64,000 bases of DNA from Lolium rigidum (GCF_022539505.1 NC_061514.1:34253769-34317768), one strand, 5' to 3'. Positions 1 to 13,004 are shown, counted from the first letter of the stretch. Numbers and translations: made by a program. Notes: generated by a model not told the origin, from the letters alone.

Positions 1-125
1 CGTGAAAGCAGCGCTTGATGAAGGAAGATTTTGCCAAGTTGCCACCTCCGCCGCCACTCACTAGGGCAAATACCCAGGCTGTGTAGGTTCCGGTAAACCG
101 ACTTCAGCAGGAAGGAGTTCATCAG

Positions 126-881
126 GTGCACAACGGTAACCACAATACCGAACCTCGTCAGTCGGTAGGCCGGAATGTCTCTGAAGATTCGGATATGTGC
201 TGTGTGGTGTTCGTGACTGAGCCAAACGACCGGCAAAGCTTACACCGGCGTTCAATGGAGGTGAACGGTGTGATACCGGCAGTACCCCGATTTATGCAAT
301 GGTCGGAACAGAACATCAGCTAGTCTCAAAGTGATCATCCAAAAGTGATGCCAAACCCGGGTGGCTATGCACTAGTGGTTGACCCAATATTATTTGGGCC
401 AAGTGTCAAGGTCAGATTCAGCAAAGTGCTGGTTGACAATGGCAGCAGTATCAACATCATGTATCGGCACACCATGCACACACTCGGAATTACCAAAAAC
501 ATGCTCGATCCAAGCCGGACCACCTTCCACGGCATTGTTCCGGGATTGTCCTGTTCACCAATGGGCAAAGTCCGGGTGGACGTCCTCTTCGGCTGCCGGG
601 ATAACTACCGGATTAAAAATATCCTGCTTGAGGTGGTGGATCTCGAAAGTCCTTATCATGCCCTGCTGGGGAGGCCGGCATTGGCCAAGTTCATGGCCTC
701 GACCCATGTGGCGTACCTCAAGATGAAAATGTCGGCACCAAATGGAATGCTCACTGTGGTTTGCAACTACAAGACTTCCTTGGAAACAGCTTCGGCTGGA
801 TCCTGCCTGACCGAATCTCTGGTCATAGCGGAGGAGAAGAAGAGGCTGCAAACAGCCGTGGCGTTGGCACAATCCGCATAG
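126..881 (+). pseudogene. gag C-terminus and aspartic protease of gypsy element A
   Basis: One reading frame runs from before 126 to a stop at 879-881, broken by a TAG at 321-323. Downstream of the TAG it has the DHP...P-x-PG...ALVVDP block typical of Tat protease regions, followed by a retropepsin-like LVDNGSSINI motif near 430-460, which stands for the catalytic Asp with its Gly-Ser-Ser turn. A second retropepsin landmark, hydrophobic residues before LLGRPAL, is at about 655-680. The protease would cut the Gag-Pol polyprotein in the particle. The stop makes the product inactive as written. The usual Asp-Ser/Thr-Gly triad reads Asp-Asn-Gly here. Confidence 0.75.
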
Positions 882-1014
882 CTTGGTTTGGCCGGAATGA
901 GCAACCCGCTGGGAGGGGCGGCGTTCAAGCCATCGAGGGAGATAAACGACATTGTTCTTGACCCGGCGCATCTGGAATGCACCATCTGCGTCGGTGCCGG
1001 ATTGAGTGAGAAAT

Positions 1015-2166
1015 AGGAAAGTGCGCTCGTCGACTTCCTCCGTGAGAATCGGAACATCTTTGCCTGGTCTACTGATGACCTAGTAGGTGTGCCGAGGGAG
1101 TTGGCTGAGCACTCAATTAATGTCCGGAAGGACGCAAAGCCGGTAAAGCAGCCCTTGCGCCGCTTTGCCGAGGATAGTAGGAAGATCATTGGTGCGGAAG
1201 TCACTAAGTTGCTAGTTGCCGGCTTCATTGTGGAAGTGCTGCATACCGAGTGGTTGGCCAATCCGGTCCTGGTGGAGAAGAAAAATGATGAACACCCCAA
1301 AGCAGCTAAAGCTTGGCGCATGTGTATCGATTACACACATCTGAACAAGGCGTGTCCTAAGGATCCTTTTTCCTTTGCCTGGGATTGATCAAGTGATCGA
1401 TTCTACTGCTGGGTGTGAGTTGTTGTCTTTTCTTGATGCATACTCTAGTTTCCACCAGATACCTCTGAAAAAGGAAGATAAAATAAAGACAACATTTATC
1501 ACCCCGTATGGTTCTTATTGCTATGTTACCATGCCATTTGGTTTGAGAAATGCCGGCGCAAAATATCAGCGATGTATGCAAAAATGTTTACATAACCAAA
1601 TTGGTAAAAATGTGCAAGTATATGTCGATGATGTCGTCATAAAAACTAAAGAAAAACATACATTAATCAATGATTTGAGAGAAACATTTGATAATCTGAG
1701 AAAATTCCGGATGAAGCTTAATTCGGCAAAATGTACATTCATTGTTCCAGCAGGAAAACTGCTCGGTTTCTTGGTCTCAAGCCGCGGCATAGAGGCTAAT
1801 CCGGTTAAAATCCGGGCAATTGAAAAAACGGAATTGCCCCAAACTCTCAATGATGTGCAAAATTTTACCGGATGCTTAGCATCGTTAAGGCGGTTTGTAA
1901 GCCGGTTGGGAGAAAAAAGCATTACCCTTGTATGCATTGATGAAGAAAACCGACACATTTGTCTGGACCCCACAAGCCGATGCGGCATTCCGGGAGTTGA
2001 AAAGGATGTTGGCAACTGCGCCGATATTGGCATCTCCTATGCCCAAGGAGCCAATGTTGCTCTACATTGCAGCCACAAACCGAGTTGTAAGTGTTGTGGT
2101 GGTAGTAGAAAGAGAAGAGGAAGGCAAAACCATGCAGAACCATGTAGAGGCCGGTATATTACCTGA
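1015..2166 (+). pseudogene. reverse transcriptase of gypsy element A (frameshifted)
   Basis: After a TAG near 1015 the frame encodes the start of the RT: a PLRRF block, then VLVEKKN and WRMCIDYTHLNKACPKDPF (1260-1370). A single-base expansion in the T run near 1367 moves the rest into another frame, which resumes with PGIDQ at 1379. Fingers and palm follow (FLDAYSSFHQIPL, then TPYGSYCYVTMPFGL). The catalytic YVDD box is at 1621-1632 and reads YVDDVVIKTK. A further frame change near 1920 separates the connection region, which has the block FVWTPQADAAFRELK at 1955-2000. The enzyme would copy element RNA into cDNA. It cannot be made from this copy. Confidence 0.85.
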
Positions 2167-2426
2167 GCGAAGTGGTCTCCCTCTCGAATCAAAATTACCC
2201 ACACTATCAGAAAATGACTTACGGCGTGTTCATGTCCGCCAAGAAGCTGAAGCACTACTTCGAAGAACACTCAATGACAGTGGTGTGCGCTGCCCCCATC
2301 TCGGAGATCATCGGCAGTAAAGATGCCAGCGGCAAAATAGCCAAGTGGGCGATTGAATTAGCTCCATATGTGCCACATTATGAGAGAAGAGACGCCATCA
2401 AATCATAGGCTCTGGCAGATTTCCTG
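1955..2426 (+). pseudogene. first, degenerate RNase H domain of gypsy element A
   Basis: Following the RT connection this segment reads as the gypsy-type RNase H: a PMLLYIAA strand, a VYYLSEV block near 2155, then NYPHYQKMTYGVFMSAKKLKHYF at 2195-2262. The catalytic acidic positions are poorly kept: the first strand has no clear Asp where one is expected. Frames change near 2140, and a TAG at 2406-2408 interrupts the ALADFLVDW motif that usually links to the second RNase H. In Tat elements this domain is known to be degenerate and followed by an acquired second RNase H, which is the arrangement here. Confidence 0.65.
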
Positions 2427-2868
2427 GTGGATTGGGCAGAGATGCAGTATAAACCGCCGGATCCAGAACCCAAATACTGGACAATGCACTTTGATGGTTC
2501 CAAACTCAAGGAGGGTCTTGGTGCCCGTGTAGTCCTCACCTCGCCCAAGCGAGATCCACTGAACTATGTACTGCAAATCCACTTTAGAGCATCCAACAAT
2601 GTCGCTGAGTATGAAGCACTTGTGCATGGGCTCAAAGTAGCAAAGGAGATTGGGGTGCGCCGAATTATCTGTTACGGTGATTCTGACCTGGTGGTGCAAC
2701 AATGCTCGGGTGATTGGGATCCCAAAGATGCAAACATGGCGTCATATCGGTTTCATGTGCAGCAGGTTGTTGGGTTTTTTGAAGGTTGTGAGTTCCATCA
2801 TGTACCTCGAGCGGAAAATGAGGCAGCTGAAACTTTGTCCAAATTAGGCTCATCCCGGCGTGCAATTC
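2427..2868 (+). pseudogene. second (archaeal-like) RNase H domain of gypsy element A
   Basis: This domain lies in the intact frame 2427-4109. Catalytic positions are visible as Asp in MHFDGSKLKEG (2482-2515), Glu in NVAEYEAL (about 2600-2622) and Asp in CYGDSDLVV (about 2672-2695); a terminal HVPRAENEAAE block near 2800 supplies the last acidic residue. The order fits the extra archaeal-like RNase H that Tat-lineage elements carry downstream of their decayed native domain. It would remove RNA from RNA:DNA hybrids during reverse transcription. The catalytic residues look intact, although the polyprotein upstream is broken. Confidence 0.7.
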
Positions 2869-2984
2869 CATCCAGCATAGCTCTAGCACACCTCCGGAAG
2901 CCGTCGATCAAACCGAGCCCGGAATCGGAATCCATTTTTGTTTCGGAAACGAATCTCGTCCCAGTGGACATTGAACAAGTAAAC

Positions 2985-4364
2985 CCGGGGACTGCTTCGT
3001 CTAACCCGGAGACTTCACTTTCCAATCCGATTGAAGCTATGTCGGTAGACATCATGGAAGTTGATGAACCGGTTTTTGTTGTCCGAGAAGCACCTTCATG
3101 GGTACAACCAATCATGGCATACCTGGTTAGCGGTGAGTTATCGGCTGAAGAAGTATCGGCCAGGAGAATCAAGAGAAGAGCAAAGGCATATACCATTATG
3201 AATGGTGAAATGTACAAGAGAAGTGTAACGGGTGTGCTGCAGCACTGTGTTGCACCAGAAGAAGGCAAGGAGATACTCCGGGGAATCCACCAGGGAGAAT
3301 GTGGGCACCACGCATCGTCAAGTGCCCTAGTGGCAAAAGCATTCCGGCATGGGTTCTATTGGCCCAGTGCACTAGAGGACGCCGAGGATATGGCCCGGAA
3401 ATGCAATGGATGCCAAATATACAGCAAGCAAATTCATACACCGGCTTCGGGCCTGAAAACAATCCCAATCACTTGGCCATTTGCAGTATGGTGCTTGGAT
3501 ATGGTCGGACCTTTCAGGCTGGCACGAGGAAACATGACTCATATTCTGGTTATGGTGGATAAATTCACCAAATGGGTAGAGGTTAAGCCAATCAAGAAAT
3601 GTGATGGGCACACAGCTGTGAAGTTCCTGAAGGACATCATATTAAGATATGGATATCCGCACAGTGTCATCGCGGATAATGGCTCAAACTTTGCACAAGG
3701 AGAATTTGCTCGGTTTTGTGAAGACAAGAACATCCGGCTTCACCTTGCCTCGGTTGCACATCCTCAAGTCAATGGGCAAGTGGAAAGAACAAATGGTTTG
3801 GTCTTATCCGGAATAAAACCCCGGCTTATAGAGCCTCTGCAAAGGACTCCGGGTTGCTGGATTGAGGAACTTCCATCTGTGTTCTGGAGCTTAAGAACAA
3901 CTCCAAACCGGTCAACCGGATACACACCATTCTTTATGGTATATGGAGTAGAAGCGGTCATTTCAACCGACATAATCCATGACTCACCACGAGTAAAGCT
4001 CTACACAGAGCAAGATGTCAAAGAGGCCAGAGAAGATGATGTCGATTTGCTCGAAGAAGCAAGAGAACTGGCATTGGCTAGATCGGCAGTATATCAGCAA
4101 AACCTCTAACTCTATCATAGCCGGAAAGTTAATCCTCGAACATTCCGGGAAGGAGATCTTGTACTCCGGTTGGTGCAACGCACCGAAGGAATGCACAAGC
4201 TATCACCTCCATGGGAGGGGCCATTCATAGTGAGCAAGGCTCTGCACAATGATGCTTATTATCTTATAGATGCACATAAGCCACAAAAGGATGTCAAGGA
4301 TAAATCGGGTGAGGAGACCAAACGATCGTGGAATGTAGCTCTACTTCGTCCTTTTTACTCTTGA
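2985..4364 (+). pseudogene. integrase of gypsy element A
   Basis: A zinc-binding HHCC region lies at about 3280-3415 (HQGECGHH ... CNGCQIYSK). The catalytic core has its acidic residues in CLDMVGPF (about 3500), IADNGSNF (about 3675) and NGQVERTN (about 3770), as expected for a DDE integrase. The frame ends with TAA at 4107-4109 inside a conserved block. The second copy of this region at 15089-16303 has CGA at the matching codon, so the stop is a local mutation. The C-terminal part (LVLRLV..., WEGPF, then LLRPFYS) continues in a shifted frame to 4364. The enzyme would insert cDNA into the host genome. Confidence 0.85.
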
Positions 4365-4983
4365 AGACATGATGTAGGTGTTTCTACACCCTTTCAATAT
4401 TTGCTATGAATGAAATGCCGGCATCCTGAATGAATCTCGGGGACTGCCTTGCTTGTATGCATGTTGTATGTTTATTCTTCTTTATGTATGCCGGTTGGCT
4501 TGTCTTAAATTTTCTATTCCGGTTAGTAGTGTGTCCGAACCAAAGGTGGATCTTCGACTTATCTGCTGTCCGCAACCCAGCTTCACGGCAAGCAAGAAGA
4601 GCCGGAGGAACACAGGCACATGAAAACGGCTATGGAAATGAAAAACAAGCAATCTGGAATAAAATCTAACTAACCCCGGTTATACCGATTTTTTGCACAG
4701 AATTTTCGGTTTACTCGAAAGTTTATTCTCTAAGTTCAAGATTGTATGCTTAGCCAAGTGGCTTTGGAACTCATACGTCGAACGCCCAAAGAGGTAGACA
4801 GAGCCAAAGTCATAAAATCAACTAGGCATGAAAATGAACTCGGGGACTAAGCCCAGAGTCATTCCGATATAAAAAGTCTTAAACATGATAATAAAAGTAA
4901 CAGGAGCACCAAAAGTGCCTAAGTTATATATTACAATCTGAACCCAGTATTCCGAGCATTTAACGAATAAGTTTTGAGACATG
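4365..4983. other. non-coding spacer of gypsy element A between integrase and antisense ORF
   Basis: About 600 bases separate the plus-strand pol from the 3' end of the antisense ORF. No open frame with recognisable content was found. Phrases such as CTCGGGGACT, repeated at 4437-4447 and 4840-4850, resemble the purine-rich motif just before the 3' LTR at 14171-14180, so this stretch seems to carry degenerate PPT-like copies. Confidence 0.45.
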
Positions 4984-7900
4984 TAAAGCAGGAGTTAAAC
5001 GGCGCCGGCATCAGGAGGCGCGGAGGAGGAGCTTTCCGGAGTGTGGCTCTGGGAAGCCGGATCTTCCGGACTGGAGACAACCGGCTTCGACACCTTGGAA
5101 GGGGGCTCTTGAGCCTCGGGTTCATCATCCACGGCTTCATCACTGTCGCTGGAATGGCTGCCTTTGGCTTCCTCATCATCTTCGTCATCCTCTTCCTCGT
5201 CCTCACTCTCGCAATCCTCGACGTCCGGGGGCACCGGAATGAACTTGCTGACATGAGTGTACTGGGCAATGGTGTTGGCCCTTTGCTGGCGTTGCTCTTC
5301 GAGTACCGGATTAGTCAAAGTCGGAGCGTTGCTCCGGAGCGTAGCCAAAGCATCGAGATCCAGGCTCTCGTACCAAGAGCAGACAAATTTCAGCGTTGTT
5401 TCTGCTCTGGAACGAGCGGAAGACCGCCACCATTCGGTAAGCCACTGGCCGCTCTCACAAAGTCGGGCGGCTAAAACCTCAACGCGTGTGGGCACTGTCT
5501 CCTCGAGCCACAGGCTTTGAAACGTCCGGATTGCGGCAGTCGGGAGCTTCATGCCAAGCTTCTTCATATAATACACTCGAGCAGACAATGTTGTCAGGTG
5601 GTCTTCTGTGTTCCATTTTTCGGCATAAGGAGACATCTCATCCTTCCGGGCTTCGATGATAGCACCGATAGCTCGATCTTGAGAATGAGGGAAGGTCTCT
5701 GAAATAAGAAAACAGCAAGTCCGGTATAAATAAAAACCGGTATGAGAAAGAAATGTAACAGAAAGGACAATATGCAAGAAGTTACCCCAAACTTGTTCGT
5801 CAAGCTTTTCAGTAATCTTGGGCCAGTTGAGCTTGATCTCCTCCAAGCCATCATTCCGCTTCTTCTCCAAATCGCGGAGGTCCTTCTCGGCCTAAAGTTC
5901 TTCGTGAAGTCGGCCTTGCACTTCCTGCATCTCTTTGGAGTGTAGCTCGTCCAACTCCTTCCGGATGGCGGCTAACTCGGATTGGCTAGTTTACGCATCC
6001 TACTAAAGTTCACGAGAGTGCTGCAGCTTTGTCTCAATAAGCTGGTCCTTCAGGCGAGTTGTTTCCTCTTTCTGCTTCTGGAGGTCGGTTTGATACTGGC
6101 GTGTGAGCTCTTCTTTCTCGCCTACGCCGAGATAAGAAAATAAGCAAAATACAAAGTGAGAAAGTGAAAACACAAAAGCACACAAGGGGTACCTTGGAGG
6201 GCCTTCACCCGTTCCAGAAGCTCCTTCAGTTGAGGAGAATCCTTAACTTCTTCTGTATGCCAGAAAAACAAAATTATACCGGTGCAATGACAAGGGAAGT
6301 AGAGATGCTGAAACCGGCAGTTTGGCATAAAAATATACCGGAAAAGAAATGATGTTCGAGTGAAAAATTTACCTTTCAGCTTCCGATGCGCGGTTTGCAG
6401 TTTTATGTGCATCAGATAGCTCCCGATGCTCCCACAGCAGATTTTCATAAAGTTTTTTTCGGGACTCAAGAACCTCCTGTGGGATAGAAAAGGGGTTCGC
6501 TTAACCCGGAAACCGGAATGTTTTAATCTAGGCAATGTCTATAACCAGTCATCTATTCCGAGATTCAAATTAAAAAGTTTCGGCCTAGGTGTTACTCACT
6601 TAACCTGAAACTCGGGGACTAGAGGTGGGTATCTCGGAAGGTTTCAATTTCCCTGTTCCGGATCAAATGCAAAATTTTGTATTCCAGATCAGTTTGATGC
6701 TTACCGTGACATTCTTGTCGACGTTGAACCATGCGAGATCGGTCTCACGCATGGACTTCTTGAGCCTCAGCAGCTGCTGAGGAACGCTCTGAGGGTCTTT
6801 GGGGTCCACTGTAAGCTCACGCTCTTTGGAGAGGCCGGAAGTTACCTTGCACATATCATAGGAGTTCCATTCCTCAGCGTATCGCGTCAGGGAGCCCAAG
6901 GTTTCGCCGCTCCGGGTCCACTCAGTGATCTGGCCGGCTTGCAGCTGGGGCACCTCACCAACTGACGCAGCAGCCCTGTTGGTGTGTAAAGTAAGGGCCT
7001 TGTTGGTAGGGGCTGAAGCTTGAGCATCCGGAACAAGAACGAGGGGCTTCCGGGATGCGACCTGCTTCTTTTTCCCAGCGCCCTCAGGTGCCGAAGGGTC
7101 GCTCGATTCTGGGAGAGGTTGTTCCGGTGGAGGAGCAGAAGGTTTGTGCGGTGAAGACGCCATAGAGGGACTTGCCAGCTTGGGTGAAGCCGGAGGAGGA
7201 GATGTCATTGGGGCGGAAGGAGATGCCGGTGGAGGCTTCGAGGAGCCGCTTTCTGGGACCGGCAGAACTACAACTGGTTCCATTGGCCCGGTCTTCTCAG
7301 TATCGGCGCTTGCGTCACCAGTGTTGGTGTCTTCAGGAATTTCTGGAGCCGAACTAAAATCAGCTCCACCATGGTGATCTTCATGTTCAGTGGCCATGGT
7401 CCCCTCACTTGTTTCGGGCCGTGCCGAGCTGGAGCTGATTCCGCTCGCGGTGGACCCTTTGCCCTTGAATGGGCTGGGAATCAGGAGTGCAGGTTCCCGT
7501 TCCGGTGGTGGTGTTGGTGTTGGCTTGGGAGCTGACGGAGTACGTCCCGGGGCGCTCCGGTTGATCACAAGCGCAGGTCTGAAAAAAGACGGAAGCCGGT
7601 AAATAAGAAAGTGTGTCGTCTCGGATAGAAGCAAATGAAAAATTGCTAAGAGCTAAAGAACCCACCGGAATAAGTTCTTACCCGGAAGACGTCGGAGGAG
7701 CCCTCCTTTTCTTCAGTTTCGGCGGGCCTGAAGCTCCCACCTTTCGTGGTTTCTTGGCCGGAGGAGCACTGGGGCCGGATTCCGAAGGAGCGGACCTCTT
7801 GGAGGCACGTGTAGTCTTCACGGCCACGGTTTTCCGTGCTACCGGCGGCCTCGTATCCTCCAACACCTGGGTTTCCGGATCAGCTAAATCCGGGTCCACG

Positions 7901-8872
7901 GAATATGTGTAGTAGATGGGCACGGGGTCATATACCTCTAAAATTGTGCAGTCATCATCATCACTGCTAGCATCGTTTGCCCAATTCCATATTGGATGAG
8001 AAGCAGAGGTCTTACCGGTACCGGTGTTGAGGTCGACGTCCATCTCGTCCACGGGGGTGTTCTGGACGGAATTTGGATCCTCCTCGTCCAGTTCGGTGCG
8101 GTCAGCAGTGAACTGGGGGGAGCTTCAAGCTTCTGTCGTTTGAAGTTCTGAAAAAAGACGAGTGAAGCAGTTAAAATTTTACCGGTAAAATCAAACCGGA
8201 AGTGTTAAACCGGAAAATGAATCCCGGGGATACTGCAGGTCCTTATGTCTGGAGGCGGGCGATCCCGGAAAAATGGCTCCAGGACCCATTCCCAATCCTC
8301 CTTCATCTTGGTCTGGGCGATGGCCTTGACCTTAAGCACCACTTCCGGCTTGGACAACTCGAAAGTGGTTATCCGCGTGGGGTCCATCGGCCCGCTCATC
8401 AGGCAGATCTTGTGGCACTGGCGTTGATGCGGAAGAACCCGTCGTGTGATGAAGGTGCGCACAATATCGTCAGCAGATGGCATGTCGGTTTCCCAAAGCC
8501 CCTCACTGTATTTGCAGATCTGGTTGGTCTCTTTGTGACTCTCTTTTGGATTGTAAGTCCAATTGAGCTTGGAGGGGTCACCAGGCACGTAAGCCAGCAA
8601 GTTCATGAGGTCAACCGGACCGGTATTCTTGATGTAGAAGAAGGTGCGCTGCCACTTCCGGCATGACTCTAAGCCGGACATGTGAATGTGAGGGTTGTTC
8701 CGACGAGGAACAACCATGCAAGCGCCACACTGAACCATCGGCTTCGGTACCGGCACAGCGGGGTCTTGGATGGAATTTGTCCGGAGGGAGTAAAGCCGGG
8801 CCTAGAGCTCTAGCGAAGGAAAAATGCCGACGTAGCCTTCACAGAAAGCAACGAAAGAAGAAAGGGTGAAGA
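4984..8872 (-). pseudogene. antisense additional ORF of element A, middle and 3' exons
   Basis: Several minus-strand coding segments lie in order: 8872-8205, 8052-7678, 7634-6700, about 6185-6003 and 5870-4995, separated by intron-like gaps. The 5' portion belongs to the plant family annotated as putative gypsy-type transposon (Pfam PF04195 by recognition). The middle is Pro/Ser-rich. A Glu/Gln-rich coiled-coil segment is near 6003-6185. The end is strongly acidic (Asp/Glu run at about 5165-5230) and then Ser/Pro-rich. A TAG in place of a conserved Trp codon occurs at about 8803. Its N-terminal exon is at 13005-13327, on the far side of the solo LTR. The function of this family is not known. 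Confidence 0.7.
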
Positions 8873-8877
8873 ATGCG

Positions 8878-11800
8878 TGTAACATCCCAAATTTCAAATC
8901 AATGAAGGAGAAGAAGTTCAATACCCAAATTTTGGAACCAACAAAAACTTTTATTATCACATGTGCTATGCATAATACCCATAATCAATTTTGGTGAATG
9001 CTATGATGTTTGCTTGTGTGCTTATGTGCTACACTCTAACACCCTATCTTGATCCTTTGAGGACCACCAAACAAATCAAAACGGAAGAAAAGAAATAAAA
9101 TGGAAAAATCACAAAACCCTCACACATGGTTTATGCCATTTTTGCAAATCTTTGACCTAGGCCAATTTGGCTTGTGCCATTAGTTGGAGAAGGTTACTAA
9201 ACACTTATAAACAAGTTTGGAATCAAAGAAACTCAAATCAAATCAAATTTGAGATCATTTCGAGCTCACATGAAATGATGGTCAAATCTGCCATTTTTAG
9301 CCTGATGCCCTCTTTGAGCCCTGGTTTTAAGAGATTTCTAAACCAAACTTTGCCAACTCTTTGCACCTCATCCAAGACAACATCAAGGTGAACAACTTTG
9401 GTAAATACCACCTCTGCAAACTCTTCCTCAATCCCTTATTATGCTCAAGCCAAGTTGGAACATCTAAGCAGATTCAAGACTGTGTCACTTTTGGATTTTT
9501 GCAAACCACTTCAATTTTGCACCCCACCACCACCATTGTGTGCCTCTGACAATATAAATCAACTCCACCAAAATTCATTTCAAAATTTGAAAATTTTCTT
9601 CTTGCGGCCATTGTGTCGAACACCTTGTGGGCAGAATCAAACCAAATCAAATTTCACTATTTGAAATAGTGTTTGGCCCAATTTTTGAACTCAACCTGGT
9701 CACACATTGTCCCCTGGTCCCCTCTAGCCCTAACCCACGCATTGAAACCCTAGGAGGAGGGCACAACATGGCCTAGCCATGGCCATGCCGGCCATGTCCC
9801 CCATGGACATGCTCCCCCTCTTTTCTCTCCACTCCAACCCTGGCCAGCATGTCCCTCCGACCCTCCTTGATCCCCTGAGCATGCTGGTGCACTCCTTTGG
9901 TCGAGAGGAGGATGACACGCACCAGACCAGCGCGCGCCCGCGATGCCCTGGCGCGACAGGAACGGCATGGCCGTGTCCACGCGTGTCTGCCGGAGCGCAC
10001 ACGGTGCACGCGTCGCCTCGCCGCCTCGCGCCACCCCTGGACCCCCTCTCTCGCCTGGAGCCTCCCCGCGACACCAGGAACCCCACGGACAACCTCCTGT
10101 CGCCGACCCGCGCCCGCCACTGCCGGAGACGACGACCGCATCCCGCCACTGCCGCGCAAATCCTCGCGACCGCCCGACCGTGTTTGGCACCGCCTAGCCT
10201 AGCCGTCGCCGCCCAGAGAACCGCCAGGACCCGCAGAACAGGACGCCACCCTCGCCTACCTACCTACGCCGCCGCAGCGCCCGCGCCATGGTCGACCTGC
10301 CGCAGCACCTCGGTCCCCTTCCGCGCCTATAAAAGGAGCCCTCCCCGGAGAAGTTGCCGGTACCTGGAGCTTCGCCGTCGTCTACACCTTCACCGAGCAC
10401 ACTGCCAGCCCTCGCCGCGCCGCCGGTGAGCCTCCCACCCCCTACCTGCGCCACGCCAGTGAGCTCTTCTCGCCGGCGATGACGACGAATGAGATCCGTC
10501 GGATCTCGTTCTAATCCAACGTCTCACGTCCATCGTACCGTTTCGGGTTTTATAACCCGCTGACAGGTGGAGCCCACCCGTCAGGCGGCCTGCTCGCGCT
10601 GGACGCGAAGTGGGCCGGCCCAGTTTTCCTTTTTCTCTGGCCCGTTTATTTTCCCGCCTAGCCCGTTTTGTTCAAATTCGTTTATTTTCAATTTAAATCA
10701 AAACTGGTGCTTTGCTAGAAATTAAATAACTTCAAATCCACTAAACCAATTTTGACAAATTTTATATTTTTGGAAAACTTATGAAAAGCTCTATCCAACC
10801 CCACTGGATTCAACACTAGTTCTGTTGTAGAATTAAAGTGGCAAAAATAACAAAGCAGGGACTTTTCAGATTTTGAACAATTATTAAAAATCAACCATAA
10901 GTGATTTTGAGTTGATTCCAACTCTCAAAAATCACATTTCATTTTGTCTAATTGTTTATGTAAAATTATGACCTGGTTACTTTGTGTGATCATGGCCTAA
11001 ATTAAATAAAGGACTTTATGGCGATTCTAGTCAAATGATATTATCCAAAACTATTATTTAAATCTTATGAGAGGCTTGCTCTCATTTAAATCTTGTCCCA
11101 AGTAACTTCATATGAGGTTGTGACCATGGTCTACTTACTCTCATATTGAATTACTTGGTGTTGTTAAATCATAAGTGGTATTGTTAAATTGTATGAGGTA
11201 TTCTACCTCATTTAAATCATTTTCCCAAATGATGATTATGAATGGTTGACCTTGGTCAACAGGGGTTCATACATTACTGATTTGAGGAAATTAAATCTTA
11301 ACCAGATTCAATGAGAGGAAATTATTTCTCAAAGAACTACATAGAAACCCTAAATCAATAATGGTAATGAGAGGAAATTATTTTTCTTAAGAAGAAAACA
11401 AAGTCAACCAGCATGTTAGCAAGTAGTGATGATAGATTAGCTTGTGTGAATCTTGTGTGTGCTTAGGTTAGCTCTTAAAATTGGTTTGGTGATTGTTACC
11501 TCGTATCCGTTTATAGACGCTAGTACCGAGGAGTACCAGGAGGAGGAGGTCTACTTCCAGGAAGAATAAGACCACTTTGATCAGTACACCAACCAAGGCA
11601 AGCTAATATTCTTGCAAGTGCAAAGCTCTACTAGAGCAAGGCAGCATTACTTTTACTTATGTTCAATGATCCCATCCCAAGTTTTATCTTTACAAGCCTT
11701 TACTTTGTTTATCAAAGATTATTTTTATAGTTAACTTTGGTCTAAGCATAGAGTGTTACAAGAGCATCAAACTTAGCCTAAAAGCTTTATAAGCTAGATA

Positions 11801-12999
11801 GCACCCCTCATGATTAGTGCTAGTGCTAACAAATAAATTTGGCTACTCTAGATGGGAATTGGTGATTTGAAATGACTTTGAAAACCTTGGAATGATAGGT
11901 CATTCTATTGAAAAGTTTTGAAGGTGAATATGACCACTGAATGACATGAGGTTTTTGACAAAAACTGATGGTTGGGTTTGGATGCGATACCTTTCCAATT
12001 TTGGAGTACCCCCACAATACCTGATTATGGGTAGGGCTTAACTGGAAGTTTATGCATCTTAGTATGGGTTCCCTCTAAACAAGCATCATAGGGGTTATGC
12101 CGAGGCTGCCTCCGTTAAAAGTGAAATGATGTGAAATGAGGTGAATGTCCGGCCCAAGCCCTGTGCAGTTCCCAGGCTGACGGTGTGTCTTCACTGGGAG
12201 GCCAAGCTCATGGGGAGAGGTGCCTATACTAGGGTATGCAAGTGAAAGGTTATGATTGATGATCCGCGTACTGAGTTACGATTATTCAGGGTTATTCCTG
12301 ACGGATGTAATCAAATGTTGTGGCACAAGTGTGTAACCTCTATAGAGTGTAAACCTATCCGAATAGCCGTGTCCACGGTTACAGACGGTTGGAAAGGCCA
12401 TACTGTTCCATTGTCAGATGTTTTCTCAGAAAGAAATGATTGCTTGAAAGGTGGCTTGACTTGATCACAACTGAGTTGTGGGAATGACACTAATGTTCCC
12501 ACGGGAGTTAGTTAGCAAATAAAGAGTCTTTTATGAAATGCTTGTGAACTAAAATTGGCTTTATGCAAATAAACCTAGAGCTTAGCACCCCGCTACTGAA
12601 TTTGTTAGTTCTTACCCTAGTATTAGTTTGCGAGTACTTTAAAGTACTCACGGCTGTGTCCCTGGCTATTCCAATGGCCAGACTATGAAGAGGAGCAACA
12701 GTACCAAGATGACGGCCAGCAGGACGTTTACGACAACTAGGAATCTTCTGACGTCAAGCGTTGGCCTGTGGATTAGATAGTCCACTACTTCTACGCTTCC
12801 GCTATATACTGTGTTCGTTGATCATTAGATCAACTATTCGTGTAATATTGGATCATGTGATCTGAATTTGTAAGACGACTATGGTTTGTAATGAATGATG
12901 ACTTATGATATCGACTGTTATGTCTCGCAACAACAATATTCCTGGGATTGCGATGTATGGCATAATAGGCATTTGGACTTAAAAATCCGGGTGTTGACA
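8878..12999 (+). mobile_element. 4.1-kb solo LTR inserted in gypsy element A
   Basis: The element starts TGTAACATCC and ends GGGTGTTGACA, the TG...CA ends of an LTR, and is flanked by the 5-bp direct repeat ATGCG (8873-8877 and 13000-13004). Only one LTR is present, with no internal domain, so it is most simply a solo LTR left by recombination between two LTRs. At 4122 bp it is exceptionally long, a size reported for LARD-type elements such as Sukkula in barley; that name is a suggestion, not checked. A TATAAAA box at 10328-10334 sits in a GC-rich block and could drive transcription. The overlapping ORFs at 9730-10454 on both strands look like by-products of high GC. Confidence 0.8.
10328..10334 (+). 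promoter_or_regulatory. TATA box of the giant solo LTR
   Basis: TATAAAA preceded by a GC-rich stretch (CCGCGCC) and followed by AGGAGCC. It is the only good plus-strand TATA element in the GC-rich part of the LTR and would put the U3/R border near 10360. A retained LTR promoter pointing along element A is inferred. Confidence 0.5.
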
Positions 13000-13004
13000 A
13001 TGCG

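Noticed and set aside
9730..10454. Long overlapping ORFs on both strands in the giant LTR
   Set aside because: Open in several frames at once because of GC content; Arg/Pro/Ala composition and no domain.
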